Shown: piece by piece, positions 51,210 to 59,841 of the stretch | Numbering within the stretch: the first letter of the stretch is position 1 | Layout: every line of letters begins with the position of its first letter | NCBI GenBank assembly: GCA_000447245.1 | Contig: AUYT01000001.1 | Location: 476,825-540,824 of the forward strand | Direction of reading: 5' to 3' | Source: a candidate division Zixibacteria bacterium RBG-1 | GTDB taxonomy: Bacteria; Zixibacteria; MSB-5A5; DSPP01; RBG-1 | Length of the DNA: 64,000 nt | The notes under the pieces: model-generated | Told to the model about the DNA's origin: nothing | What the model saw: only the letters and a program-made list of their open reading frames with translations | The model's database searches: none | Position numbers and translations under genes: made by a program

Positions 51210-52400
51210 ATGGCTAACCAGAATACTCAAGTAAAAAGTGAGGCGGCCAAGTACACCGCTGAAAAAGTATCCTATGCTAAGGGATTAGAAGGGGTCATCT
51301 TATGTGATAGCCAGGTCAGTTTTGTAGATGGACTGGCAGGAAAGTTGTTTTATCGAGACATCCCCATCCAAGAATTAGCTGAAAATTCAACTTATGAAGA
51401 GACCGCTTACCTGCTTTTGTTCGGAAAGCTCCCCAAAAGACAAGAGTTAGAAGATTTTAAAGCCCAGCTAAAAGCCAATCGTAACATCCCGAATGAAATC
51501 CTGGAGATAATCCAAAAATATCCTAAACATGCTCACCCCATGGAAGCTTTGCGCAGTATTGTCTCCCTTTTGGGAATGTATGACACTGACGATGAATTAC
51601 ATACCCCAGAAGCCAACGCCAGAATAGCCATCAAATTGATTGCTAAATTCCCCACAGCTGTGGCAGCTTTTGAAAGATTCCGGCAGGGAAAAGATTATGT
51701 GGCTCCGGAGGATAATTTAGACCATTCTGCCAATTTCTTGCATATGTTCCGCGGACCAATCCCCTCAGATTTGGATGTCCGAGCCATGGATGCCTGTTTG
51801 ATTTTGCACGCGGACCATGAGATGAATGTCTCCACCATAAGCTGTCGAGTAGTCATCTCCTCTTTATCGGATATGTATTCAGCCATCTGTGCCGGAGTAG
51901 GCAGTCTCAAAGGTCCCTTGCATGGGGGTGCCAACGAAGAGGTAATGAAAACTTTAGAAGAGATTGGATCTTTGGAGAATACCGAAAAATGGGTCAAAGA
52001 TTCCTTAGCTAAACATTTCAAGATACCGGGTTTTGGTCACCGGGTTTACAAATATTACGATCCCAGAGCAGCCATTCTGAAAAATTTTGCCGAAGAATAT
52101 GCTAAAATTAAAAAAGAGATTTCTGAAAAATTGCAGATGACGGAATTAATTGAAAAGCTAATGGTCGAATCCCTAGGAGAATCCAAAGGGATTTACCCCA
52201 ATGTAGATTTGTACTCCGGGTTGATTTACAGCACCATGGATATTCCCAAAGACCAGTTCACCCCCATATTTGCTATTGCTCGGGTGGCGGGCTGGTGTGC
52301 TCAAATCTTAGAGCAGCTGGCTGACAACCGAATTTATCGTCCTCGCTGTCATTACACTGGGACTTTAGATAAGCCATATATTCCAATAGACAAAAGATAG
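51210..52400 (+). CDS. gltA: citrate synthase (citrate/2-methylcitrate synthase type)
   Basis: Condenses acetyl-CoA and oxaloacetate to citrate. Length of 396 residues is the short Gram-positive/archaeal type. The catalytic His segments HADHEMNVSTIS and GPLHGGANEEVM, and the PGFGHRVYKYYDPRA motif, are intact. It starts 21 bases after ndk with AAAGAGGCA before the ATG. A methylcitrate role cannot be excluded, but with sucCD next to it citrate synthase is the natural call. Confidence 0.95.
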   Translation: MANQNTQVKSEAAKYTAEKVSYAKGLEGVILCDSQVSFVDGLAGKLFYRDIPIQELAENSTYEETAYLLLFGKLPKRQELEDFKAQLKANRNIPNEILEIIQKYPKHAHPMEALRSIVSLLGMYDTDDELHTPEANARIAIKLIAKFPTAVAAFERFRQGKDYVAPEDNLDHSANFLHMFRGPIPSDLDVRAMDACLILHADHEMNVSTISCRVVISSLSDMYSAICAGVGSLKGPLHGGANEEVMKTLEEIGSLENTEKWVKDSLAKHFKIPGFGHRVYKYYDPRAAILKNFAEEYAKIKKEISEKLQMTELIEKLMVESLGESKGIYPNVDLYSGLIYSTMDIPKDQFTPIFAIARVAGWCAQILEQLADNRIYRPRCHYTGTLDKPYIPIDKR

Positions 52401-52588
52401 CTGAATTTAAATCTTCCTCCTGCAATAACACTCAAATACCCACTTCAAGATATTTCATGAATTTGCTTTATTATCAATTTCGTTTTGGCACTGTTTTTTT
52501 TAAAGCAACCCCCCCAAAAAAATCTTGACTCTTGAAAAAATAATTGTTGCAGGAAGACAACTTCGAAAAGAAAGCTTTGATAGGAACC

Positions 52589-54913
52589 CTATTCCTGGGT
52601 GGGGGCTTGAACCTGGGGCTTCTTTGAAGGAATGAAAGTAGCTACAAAGTCTCTCAAAGTAAAAGACATTTCCCGGGCATTCTGGTACCGTTCTTCTGAA
52701 TTTTTAGCCATGGCTCTTTCCAAAATCCGGTCAAAGAAACGGGGAACCTTGGGATTAACGGTAGAAGGCCCGGCCGGATGGGTATTCAGAATATTATAAA
52801 TCAAAGCGGTAATGGTCTCCCCTTTGAAAGGTTTTTCACCGGTCAGAAGCTCATACAAAACCACTCCCACCGAGAAAATATCGGAGCGGGCTGAAGCCTG
52901 TTTTCCCTGCAGCTGCTCCGGAGAAATATAATTGGGAGTTCCCATAGCCACACCGGTCTGGGTCATATTGGTGGCATCAAAACGGGCGATACCGAAATCC
53001 ATCACTTTGATTTTGAAATCCTCTAAAACCATGATATTGGCCGGCTTTATGTCTCTATGCACAATCCCTTTAGAATGCGCATAATCTAAAGCATCACAAA
53101 CCTGAATAATGATATTGGCCAGAATTTTATAATTCCACTCCATCCCTTTTTTAATCAGTTTTTCCAGAGTATGTCCTTTTAAATACTCCATGGCGATATA
53201 CTGAAATTCCCCCTGGTGTCCCACATCGTAAATGGTCACAATATTGGGATGAGAGAGCTTTCCAGCCGCCTTGGCTTCTCTGACTAATCTTTCCTTTAAC
53301 TCTTCTACTTCCGATGGGTCAATCGCAAAATCCAGGCGAATGGTTTTCAGGGCTACCGGGCGGTCAATAGCCGGGTCCATCCCTTTATACACCATTCCCA
53401 TAGCTCCTTTACCTATAGTTTCCACCACTTTGTATCTGCCGAATTCAGTAAAGGTAGGAGCTGCTCCAGATAGGGTAGGTGTAGGGGTCTTACTCTGTTT
53501 CTTTTCTTCTTCGATAGCCGGGATATCCATGGTTTCATAAGAATCCTCCACTTTAACGGTTATGGTTTTGGTAGCTGATCTGGAATCCGGTTCCAGGTAT
53601 CGGTCCTCTCTCATATAGCTGGGGACGTCGTATTCCTCTTCCTCATATTCCTCAAATTCCCGATAAGCTCTTCTCTTCTCGGCTTTTTTCTGCTCCTCTT
53701 TGGATTTAATAGCCGGGCTGGCCGCTAAGAAAAAGACCAGCTCCAAAAAGGGGAAGAAGGTTTTGGAAATAATGTTAAGGGCGGAAAACAAGATAAAATT
53801 TAAATTTATCAGGACAAACATAAAGACCCCTAAGATAATGAATCGGTAAATCAAAGAGACCCGTGGTAGCATAAAAGCTGAAAAAACTCCGATTAAGATT
53901 ATCATCAGCAGGCCGAGGCTGAAACTGTTAGCCGAATTAAGAAAGTTGTGGTGAATAATATTCTCAACCACTTGGGCGGTTTTCTCCACACCCGGTAAGC
54001 CAAAGGAAAAGGGGGTATTGACCTGGGGTGCCAGACCTGAGGCCGAAAGTCCGATTAAGACGACTTTGTTCTTGAATTGAGATGGGTCGGTTTTCTGTTT
54101 TAAAATATCCACCGCCGAATAAGTCTGGAAAAGACCGGCCGGGCCGTTGTAATTGATTAACATGCGGCCTTTGTTATCTATAGGGATGTCAATATCTTTC
54201 AGTCGAACCGCATTACCTGGATCAATTTTGACGTCGCTGGATGGAATCTGCAAAAATCTTTTAGCCACCTGAACCGCCAGAGCCGGATAATAGTTATCCC
54301 CGTAATTAATGATCAAAGGCTCTCTACGGGTTTTCTGGTCTCGTTCCACCTCGGTGTTGATGAAACCCAAGTCAGCCGAAACTTTGGCCAAGCTTGGCTC
54401 CGGAAAGGAAATATCCTTAGCCAATAAAGGAGGTTTGGATTTTAGTTTTATAAAGCTGTCATAAGTGAAGTAGCTGGATTTTAACACAGCCGGAGGTACC
54501 GGGTCGGCAAACTGGGGGCCCTCGCTTAAGGAAAACTTCAGCGGTAAAATTACATTACCGGCATTTTTCACCACCAGGGTCAGGGTATGCAGGCCGGCGC
54601 TGTCCGACAAAAGCTTTTTATTCAAGGGGATATCTAAGCCGATAACCTTCGGGCCGCCGTTTGAAATTTGATAAATCAAAGAAGCCAAGAGGCCGTTGTC
54701 CCAGGGCCAGTAGCCAAGTTGGTCTAAAGATTTATCGTCAATGGTAACGATGGTAATATCTGTACCGGGATTATGAGTTCCCCGGTATTTGAACATCAAA
54801 TCCACCAGCTTGGTCTCGATTTTTTCCGGCAGGGAGTGCTGGTCTGAATACAAAGCCAGAACGAAAACGGTGATTAAAATATATAGAATGAATCCGGAAA
54901 ATTGTTTGTACAT
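52589..54913 (-). CDS. CHASE2-domain transmembrane serine/threonine kinase
   Basis: Sensor kinase of 774 residues. An N-terminal membrane helix is followed by a periplasmic CHASE2 domain (KYRGTHNPGTDITIVTIDDK, YWPWDNGLLASLI), three membrane helices at about residues 330-405, an acidic linker and a Hanks-type kinase domain. The kinase P-loop GKGAMG starts at residue 501, the catalytic loop is H619-R-D-I-K-P-A-N and the DFG motif is MDFGIARF, all intact. CHASE2 is an extracellular sensor of unknown ligand. It lies one base downstream of the phosphoesterase and is in an operon with a double-FHA protein, its probable phosphothreonine reader. Confidence 0.94.
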   Translation of the reverse strand: MYKQFSGFILYILITVFVLALYSDQHSLPEKIETKLVDLMFKYRGTHNPGTDITIVTIDDKSLDQLGYWPWDNGLLASLIYQISNGGPKVIGLDIPLNKKLLSDSAGLHTLTLVVKNAGNVILPLKFSLSEGPQFADPVPPAVLKSSYFTYDSFIKLKSKPPLLAKDISFPEPSLAKVSADLGFINTEVERDQKTRREPLIINYGDNYYPALAVQVAKRFLQIPSSDVKIDPGNAVRLKDIDIPIDNKGRMLINYNGPAGLFQTYSAVDILKQKTDPSQFKNKVVLIGLSASGLAPQVNTPFSFGLPGVEKTAQVVENIIHHNFLNSANSFSLGLLMIILIGVFSAFMLPRVSLIYRFIILGVFMFVLINLNFILFSALNIISKTFFPFLELVFFLAASPAIKSKEEQKKAEKRRAYREFEEYEEEEYDVPSYMREDRYLEPDSRSATKTITVKVEDSYETMDIPAIEEEKKQSKTPTPTLSGAAPTFTEFGRYKVVETIGKGAMGMVYKGMDPAIDRPVALKTIRLDFAIDPSEVEELKERLVREAKAAGKLSHPNIVTIYDVGHQGEFQYIAMEYLKGHTLEKLIKKGMEWNYKILANIIIQVCDALDYAHSKGIVHRDIKPANIMVLEDFKIKVMDFGIARFDATNMTQTGVAMGTPNYISPEQLQGKQASARSDIFSVGVVLYELLTGEKPFKGETITALIYNILNTHPAGPSTVNPKVPRFFDRILERAMAKNSEERYQNAREMSFTLRDFVATFIPSKKPQVQAPTQE

Positions 54914-54914
54914 T

Positions 54915-55643
54915 TTATCTTCCCAAAGCTAAACGTTCAATCAAATACTGGGGTAAATTGGCTTTTTTCATCTTTCTCTGGGCTTTTTTGATATCGTAAG
55001 CCACCCGGCGCAGTTGAGCGGTTTTATTATCCGCATCATAGATCAGATAGCAGGCCTGATTATTCCCGTCCCGGGGCTGCCCCACCGAGCCGATGTTTAT
55101 CATGTATCTGAATTCTTCCTCAATCTGGACACAGCTATCGTTGTGAATGAAACAATGGCGGTCTTTGTATTTTTTGATAATCACCGGCCGGTGAGAATGT
55201 CCGATCAGACAGACTCTTTTGGTAAAGTAAGAAAAATTCTCTTCGGCTTCGGACAGGTTCAAAATGTAATGCCAGTTTTCCGGCTCTTTGGGGGTGGAAT
55301 GCACCATATGGAAATCTCCCTGCTTGCAGCATAACAGATAATTGGATAAAATCTCCAGGATCTTGTCGTTCAAAATGGTTTTGGTCCAGTTGATGGAATC
55401 TTTGGCATATTGATTGAAAAAATCGGTGTCCAGAAGTCCCAGAGAAGCATAGTCATGGTTTCCCATCAGGCATTTGGTGGTCACCTGGCTGATAAGTTTC
55501 ACGCATTCATTGGGGGAAGCACCGTAGCCGACCGCATCTCCCAGAAAATAAATTTTGTCTAACTTTTGCTCCTCAAAATCCTTGGCGACCGCGGTTAGGG
55601 CCTCTTCGTTAGAATGAACATCCGAAAAAAATCCATATTTCAT
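54915..55643 (-). CDS. metallophosphoesterase of the YfcE/MJ0936 type
   Basis: Calcineurin-like phosphoesterase of 242 residues. Metal motifs are FSDVHSNEEAL, FLGDAVGYG, MGNHDYA, MVHSTP and GHSHRP, with NIGSVGQPRDGN near the end. Such enzymes cleave phosphodiesters or phosphomonoesters; diadenosine tetraphosphatase and protein phosphatase relatives exist. It lies one base after the FHA gene and one before the kinase, so a part in reversing or tuning the kinase signal is a fair inference. Confidence 0.92.
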   Translation of the reverse strand: MKYGFFSDVHSNEEALTAVAKDFEEQKLDKIYFLGDAVGYGASPNECVKLISQVTTKCLMGNHDYASLGLLDTDFFNQYAKDSINWTKTILNDKILEILSNYLLCCKQGDFHMVHSTPKEPENWHYILNLSEAEENFSYFTKRVCLIGHSHRPVIIKKYKDRHCFIHNDSCVQIEEEFRYMINIGSVGQPRDGNNQACYLIYDADNKTAQLRRVAYDIKKAQRKMKKANLPQYLIERLALGR

Positions 55644-55644
55644 G

Positions 55645-56337
55645 TTACTTTTTTCCCTCTAAGTAGCGGAATACGGATTTACCCACCTGGATCAAATCAT
55701 CATTTTTTAACACGCAGCGGTCAACGTCTTCGCCGTTGACTTTGGTTTTCCCCTTTTTGCCCACATTGACCAAGACATGGCTGGTATCCTCTTCCACAAT
55801 CTTGGCCTGCAGACTGGAAACCCAAAATCCTTTAACTTTGATGTTGGCAAATTCAGCTTTGCCCAAAGTCACCACCGGCCGGCTTATGCGGTATTGATGG
55901 ACATCGGTCTGGTCTTCGCCCATTAAAACCGAGGTCCCGGCCTTGCTGATAATCTCTTTTTCTCTTTTGTCTTTTTCGATGAGCTCTTTTTGCTTTTTGG
56001 TGTGCAGAACCATAGTCCCTTCAAAATTATCCCCCTGACCCTCCCGGGAGGCGTCCCGGTGATAAATCAAAGTAAATTTTCCGATGGTGATGATGTCATT
56101 ATCTTTCAAGATCTCCTCGGTGACTTTGCGGTTGTTGACAAAAGTCCCGTTTAGACTTTCGTTGTCAATGATTAAAGTGGAGCTGTCATTGAATTCGATC
56201 TGGGCATGTTTGCGGGAGACTCCCCGATTATCCAAAACAATGTCATTATCCGGGGTCCTTCCGATGGAGATTCTTTTCTTTTCGGTGACCACCCTCTCGA
56301 TCACTCTATCTTCAAATTTGACTAATATTTCTGGCAT
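55645..56337 (-). CDS. tandem FHA-domain protein
   Basis: Soluble protein of 230 residues with two forkhead-associated domains. The first is complete (SIGRTPDNDIVLDNRGVSRK, then HAQIEF and LNGTFVNN, residues about 22-75) and should bind phosphothreonine. The second (VTLGKAEFANIKVKGFWVSS, about 150-215) lacks the Arg of the GR motif and the usual SRxH and may be structural only. A Lys/Glu linker connects them and includes a GTMV that could itself be a phosphorylation site. It heads the FHA-phosphoesterase-kinase operon. Confidence 0.93.
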   Translation of the reverse strand: MPEILVKFEDRVIERVVTEKKRISIGRTPDNDIVLDNRGVSRKHAQIEFNDSSTLIIDNESLNGTFVNNRKVTEEILKDNDIITIGKFTLIYHRDASREGQGDNFEGTMVLHTKKQKELIEKDKREKEIISKAGTSVLMGEDQTDVHQYRISRPVVTLGKAEFANIKVKGFWVSSLQAKIVEEDTSHVLVNVGKKGKTKVNGEDVDRCVLKNDDLIQVGKSVFRYLEGKK

Positions 56338-56374
56338 AAAGAGCTCCTTTTTAAATGCGGCTAAGCCTGCTTCG

Positions 56375-56404
56375 GTATTAAATAAAATTTGCTTTGTTTG
56401 TCAA
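56375..56404 (-). promoter_or_regulatory. promoter of the FHA-phosphoesterase-kinase operon
   Basis: Minus-strand TTGACA (56404-56399), 18-base spacer and TAATAC (56380-56375); AAAGGAGCTC lies before the FHA ATG. Confidence 0.7.
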
Positions 56405-56423
56405 GCAAGCAGTCCAAAATAAC

Positions 56424-56452
56424 TTGCCTGAAATGCTCCGTTCAATTATATT
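56424..56452 (+). promoter_or_regulatory. promoter of the larB operon
   Basis: TTGCCT (56424-56429), 17-base spacer and TATATT (56447-56452), divergent from and adjacent to the kinase-operon promoter. Confidence 0.6.
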
Positions 56453-56501
56453 TTTCGGCAGGAAGCTGATAAACTTAAGCGGTTTCCAAAAGCCCTAAAT
56501 T

Positions 56502-57263
56502 ATGAATCCACAACGGATTTTAAACTTGCTGGAAAAAGTCAGAAAAAGAAAGGTTTTGCCCAAACAGGCTCTGGAAAGCTTAAAGAAACTTCCCTTTGAA
56601 AACTTGGGTTTTGCCAACGTGGACCATCACCGGCACTTAAGAAAAGGGTACGCGGAGGTTATCTATGCTCCCGGAAAGACTATCGAGCAGATTGTAAAAA
56701 TCGCTCATTCTATAAAGACCCACGGCTCAGAAGTGTTTATCACCAGAGCAGAAGCGGATATTTATAAATCTATAAGAAAAATTTTTACCCAGGCAGAGTA
56801 TAACCCCGTTGCCAAAGGAATCGTAATCAAAACTTCCAATAAGAAGAAAAAGAAAGTGGGGGGCATATTGGTTATCTCGGCCGGTACCGCCGATTTGCCG
56901 GTAGCAGAAGAAGCCGCCATGACCGCTGAAGTTTTGGGAAATAAGGTCCAGAGAGTTTATGACGTAGGGGTAGCAGGAATCCACCGATTTTTGGCCCACT
57001 GGGAAAAGCTCCAAAAAGCCAAAGTTATAATAGTGGTAGCCGGGATGGAAGGGGCTTTGGCCTCGGTAGTAGGTGGAATGGTCAACAAACCGGTAATAGC
57101 GGTTCCCACCAGTGTCGGCTACGGAGCCAGCTTCGGAGGAATCGGAGCTTTGTTAACCATGCTAAATTCCTGTGCTTCCGGAATCACGGTGGTCAATATC
57201 GACAACGGCTTTGGAGCCGGTCTGGCCGCCAGCTTAATCAATCAGTCGGGACAAAAAAGATGA
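56502..57263 (+). CDS. larB: nickel-pincer cofactor biosynthesis protein LarB
   Basis: LarB carboxylates and hydrolyses nicotinic acid adenine dinucleotide as the first step to the nickel-pincer nucleotide, the cofactor of lactate racemase and related enzymes. The PurE-like C-terminal half has ILVISAGTADLPVAEEAAM, VAGMEGALASVVGG and PTSVGYGASFGG, and the Cys in NSCASGITVVNIDNGFGA. Length of 253 residues is standard. Its stop overlaps the next small gene by four bases. larE and larA are not in this window. Confidence 0.94.
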   Translation: MNPQRILNLLEKVRKRKVLPKQALESLKKLPFENLGFANVDHHRHLRKGYAEVIYAPGKTIEQIVKIAHSIKTHGSEVFITRAEADIYKSIRKIFTQAEYNPVAKGIVIKTSNKKKKKVGGILVISAGTADLPVAEEAAMTAEVLGNKVQRVYDVGVAGIHRFLAHWEKLQKAKVIIVVAGMEGALASVVGGMVNKPVIAVPTSVGYGASFGGIGALLTMLNSCASGITVVNIDNGFGAGLAASLINQSGQKR

Positions 57264-57571
57264 ACACCGTCAAAATCACCTTATTTTCCTTCGTTTTCGC
57301 CACGGCTAACTCAATCTTCATCCTGTTAAGTCAAATTTTCCGCTGGAGAGGTTATAATTTCAAACTGAAATTTGAAAAAGCCAAGTTTGACACCATCAAC
57401 AACTCCATTCCCATTTTATTTATGGTAGCCATATCCTTAGTGGTCTCTATCTACCTTTATGAAAAATATTTTTACACCTGGCAGGAGGCGCCTGTGGTTC
57501 TGATGGTTTGTGGTATTATCCTGGCATCAATTTTAGTGGTCATTAATATTATGTATCAGCTAAAAAATTAA
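57260..57571 (+). CDS. small membrane protein between larB and larC
   Basis: Protein of 103 residues with three hydrophobic segments (about residues 5-25, 48-67 and 76-97). The second helix is preceded by FDTINNSIPILFMV. I do not recognise a family. It is translationally linked to larB (ATGA overlap) and ends four bases before larC, so it probably takes part in the same function, for example metal or precursor transport, but nothing in the sequence shows a metal site. Confidence 0.7.
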   Translation: MNTVKITLFSFVFATANSIFILLSQIFRWRGYNFKLKFEKAKFDTINNSIPILFMVAISLVVSIYLYEKYFYTWQEAPVVLMVCGIILASILVVINIMYQLKN

Positions 57572-57575
57572 GATT

Positions 57576-58748
57576 ATGAAAATAGCTTATTTTGACTGTT
57601 TTGCCGGTATATCCGGAGATATGATTTTAGGAGCTCTTTTAGATTGCGGTCTGGATGAAAAATTGTGGAGAGAAAAGCTTTCTTTATTACCCATCTCCGG
57701 CTATGAGCTTAAAGTGTCCACTGTGTCAAAACATCATTTAAGCGGGAAAAAAGTGGATATCAAAATAAAAGAGTCGCAAAAACATCGAAACCTGAAGGAT
57801 ATTTTGAAAATTATTAATGATAGCTCACTGGATTCTGATATTAAAGAAAAAGCCAGTCTGGTTTTCAACCGCCTGGCAAGTGCTGAAGGGAAAGTGCATG
57901 GGAAATCTGCCGAAGAAGTTCATTTTCATGAAGTTGGAGCTATGGATGCCATTTTAGATGTGGTTGGGTCGGTTATAGCATTAAGACTTTTAGGGATTGA
58001 AGAAATTTATGCTTCGGCTTTACCTGTAACTCATGGATTTGTAGAATCAGAGCACGGGAAATATCCAATCCCCGGTCCGGCCACCTTAGAATTATTAAAA
58101 GATTATCCGGTAAAAAAAATCGATATGACCGGTGAATTGGTTACTCCCACCGGTGCCGCCATTATTACCAGTTTAGCCAAGTTCTCCCCCAGGTTTGATT
58201 TTAAATTAGAAAAAACCGGTTACGGTGCCGGGACTTCAGATTTTAAGGAGATTCCCAATTTTTTGCGAGTTTTAATCGGTGAATCAATACATAAATTCGA
58301 AGAGGATGAAATTGTAATTTTGGAAACCAATTTAGACAATACTCAACCGGAGCTGGTCGGCTATATAGTAGAAAAATTACTTTCTCAGGGGGCTTTGGAT
58401 GCTTTCTTGACTCCGGTGATTATGAAAAAAAACAGGCCGGGAGTGATTTTGACCGTTCTGGCTGAAAAAGATAATTATCAGAAACTTTTGGATATTATTT
58501 TTAGAGAATCTTCTACCACCGGAGTGAGAATTCAGACCAGTTTCAGAAAAAAGTTACCCCGTAAAATTGAAGAAGTGGAAACCAAATTCGGGAAAGCCAA
58601 AGTGAAAATTGCCGGAGAAAATAATTTTTTGGAGATTCTGCCGGAGTTTGAGGGTTGTAAAATCTTGGCGGAGAGAAATAATGTTCCGCTTAAAATAATT
58701 TATGAAGAAATTAGAAAAGCATACCTGGAAAGGGCAAAGAAAAAATGA
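57576..58748 (+). CDS. larC: nickel-pincer cofactor biosynthesis protein LarC
   Basis: LarC inserts nickel into the pincer cofactor in a CTP-dependent reaction. The N-terminus MKIAYFDCFAGISGDMILGA, then EVHFHEVGAMDAILDVVG and LVTPTGAAI are diagnostic. In Lactiplantibacillus it is made as LarC1/LarC2 through a frameshift, whereas here 390 residues are encoded in one continuous frame. The ribosome binding region is within the end of the upstream gene. The end overlaps etfA by four bases. Confidence 0.94.
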   Translation: MKIAYFDCFAGISGDMILGALLDCGLDEKLWREKLSLLPISGYELKVSTVSKHHLSGKKVDIKIKESQKHRNLKDILKIINDSSLDSDIKEKASLVFNRLASAEGKVHGKSAEEVHFHEVGAMDAILDVVGSVIALRLLGIEEIYASALPVTHGFVESEHGKYPIPGPATLELLKDYPVKKIDMTGELVTPTGAAIITSLAKFSPRFDFKLEKTGYGAGTSDFKEIPNFLRVLIGESIHKFEEDEIVILETNLDNTQPELVGYIVEKLLSQGALDAFLTPVIMKKNRPGVILTVLAEKDNYQKLLDIIFRESSTTGVRIQTSFRKKLPRKIEEVETKFGKAKVKIAGENNFLEILPEFEGCKILAERNNVPLKIIYEEIRKAYLERAKKK

Positions 58749-59755
58749 CGGATTTGTCGGCTTACAAAAATATCTGGGTCTGGGCAGAACAAAAGCAAGG
58801 TAAAATCTCCTCAGTGGTGATGGAAGCTTTAGGGGTAGCCAGAAGCTTAGCAGAAAAAAGAAAAGCGGAAGTGTGGGGGATTTTATTCATCGAAAAAAAC
58901 GATAAGCAAGCCCAGGAATTGATTTCTCACGGGGCGGATAAAGTTATCTTGGTGGAAAATCCCAGTGTGAAATTTTTTGTGGATGAAATATATGCCAGAT
59001 TACTTTTTGAATTAGCTAGTGAATTTAAGCCGGAAGCGATTTTAGGGGAGGCGACTTTTTACGGAAAGGCCTTATTTCCACGGGCTGCGGTCAAACTGCA
59101 TACCGGGGTAGCGGCTGACTGCACCGCAGTTTCAATCAATCCGGATACGGGAGATATCGTTGCCACTCGGCCCTGCTACGGCGGAAATGTTTTAGCGGAA
59201 GTCGGTTTTAATCAGGTCCGTCCCCAGCTGGTAACCCTGAGGCCAAAATCCGGCAAAGAGCTATCCCCAGATGCAAATAGAAAAGGGGAAATAATAAAAA
59301 AGGAATTTCCTCAGGAAAAATATCAAGCCCGCACCAGGGTCAAGGAGATGGTCAAAGAGGCGGCTCAGGCAGTGAATTTAGCTGAAGCAGATATAATTGT
59401 TTCAGGTGGCCGGGGATTAAAAGGTCCGGAGAATTTTCATCTGGTTAAAGAGTTAGCAGATGTTCTCGGAGGGGCCATGGGAGCTTCCCGGGCTGTGGTG
59501 GATGCCGGCTGGGTTCCCTATGCTCATCAGGTGGGTCAGACCGGAAGAACTGTTAATCCCAAGCTTTATATTGCCTGCGGAATTTCCGGAGCCATTCAGC
59601 ATTTGGTGGGGATGCAGTCTGCTCGGATAATTGTAGCCATAAACAAAGACAAGGATGCCCCGATTTTTAAGGTGGCAACCTACGGAATTGTGGGGGATAT
59701 TTTTGAAATTCTGCCGGCTTTGTCCAAGAAATTCAGAGAGATGTTGAAAAAATAA
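58745..59755 (+). CDS. etfA: electron transfer flavoprotein alpha subunit
   Basis: FAD-carrying alpha subunit of an electron transfer flavoprotein, 336 residues. The C-terminal FAD domain has SGGRGLKGPENF, VDAGWVPYAHQVGQTG and YIACGISGAIQHLVGM. The beta subunit gene, which almost always accompanies it, is not here: larC is before and a terminator follows. Tight coupling to larBC suggests a link to lactate oxidation, because ETF-linked lactate dehydrogenases exist; that is inference. Confidence 0.93.
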   Translation: MTDLSAYKNIWVWAEQKQGKISSVVMEALGVARSLAEKRKAEVWGILFIEKNDKQAQELISHGADKVILVENPSVKFFVDEIYARLLFELASEFKPEAILGEATFYGKALFPRAAVKLHTGVAADCTAVSINPDTGDIVATRPCYGGNVLAEVGFNQVRPQLVTLRPKSGKELSPDANRKGEIIKKEFPQEKYQARTRVKEMVKEAAQAVNLAEADIIVSGGRGLKGPENFHLVKELADVLGGAMGASRAVVDAGWVPYAHQVGQTGRTVNPKLYIACGISGAIQHLVGMQSARIIVAINKDKDAPIFKVATYGIVGDIFEILPALSKKFREMLKK

Positions 59756-59783
59756 ATTGCCAAAAAATATCACTTCTAATTAC

Positions 59784-59815
59784 AAGCTATAGGAAAACCT
59801 ATAGCTTTATTTTTG
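59784..59815 (+). terminator. rho-independent terminator after etfA
   Basis: AAGCTATAGG-AAAA-CCTATAGCTT stem followed by TATTTTT. Confidence 0.88.
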
Positions 59816-59841
59816 CGGTTATCCTTGCAGGATGCTTCACT

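Noticed and set aside
52485-52510. Sigma-54 promoter (TTGGCACTGTTTTTTT)
   Set aside because: The -24-like TGGCAC is present but the required GC of the -12 element is missing, and the site lies between convergent genes.
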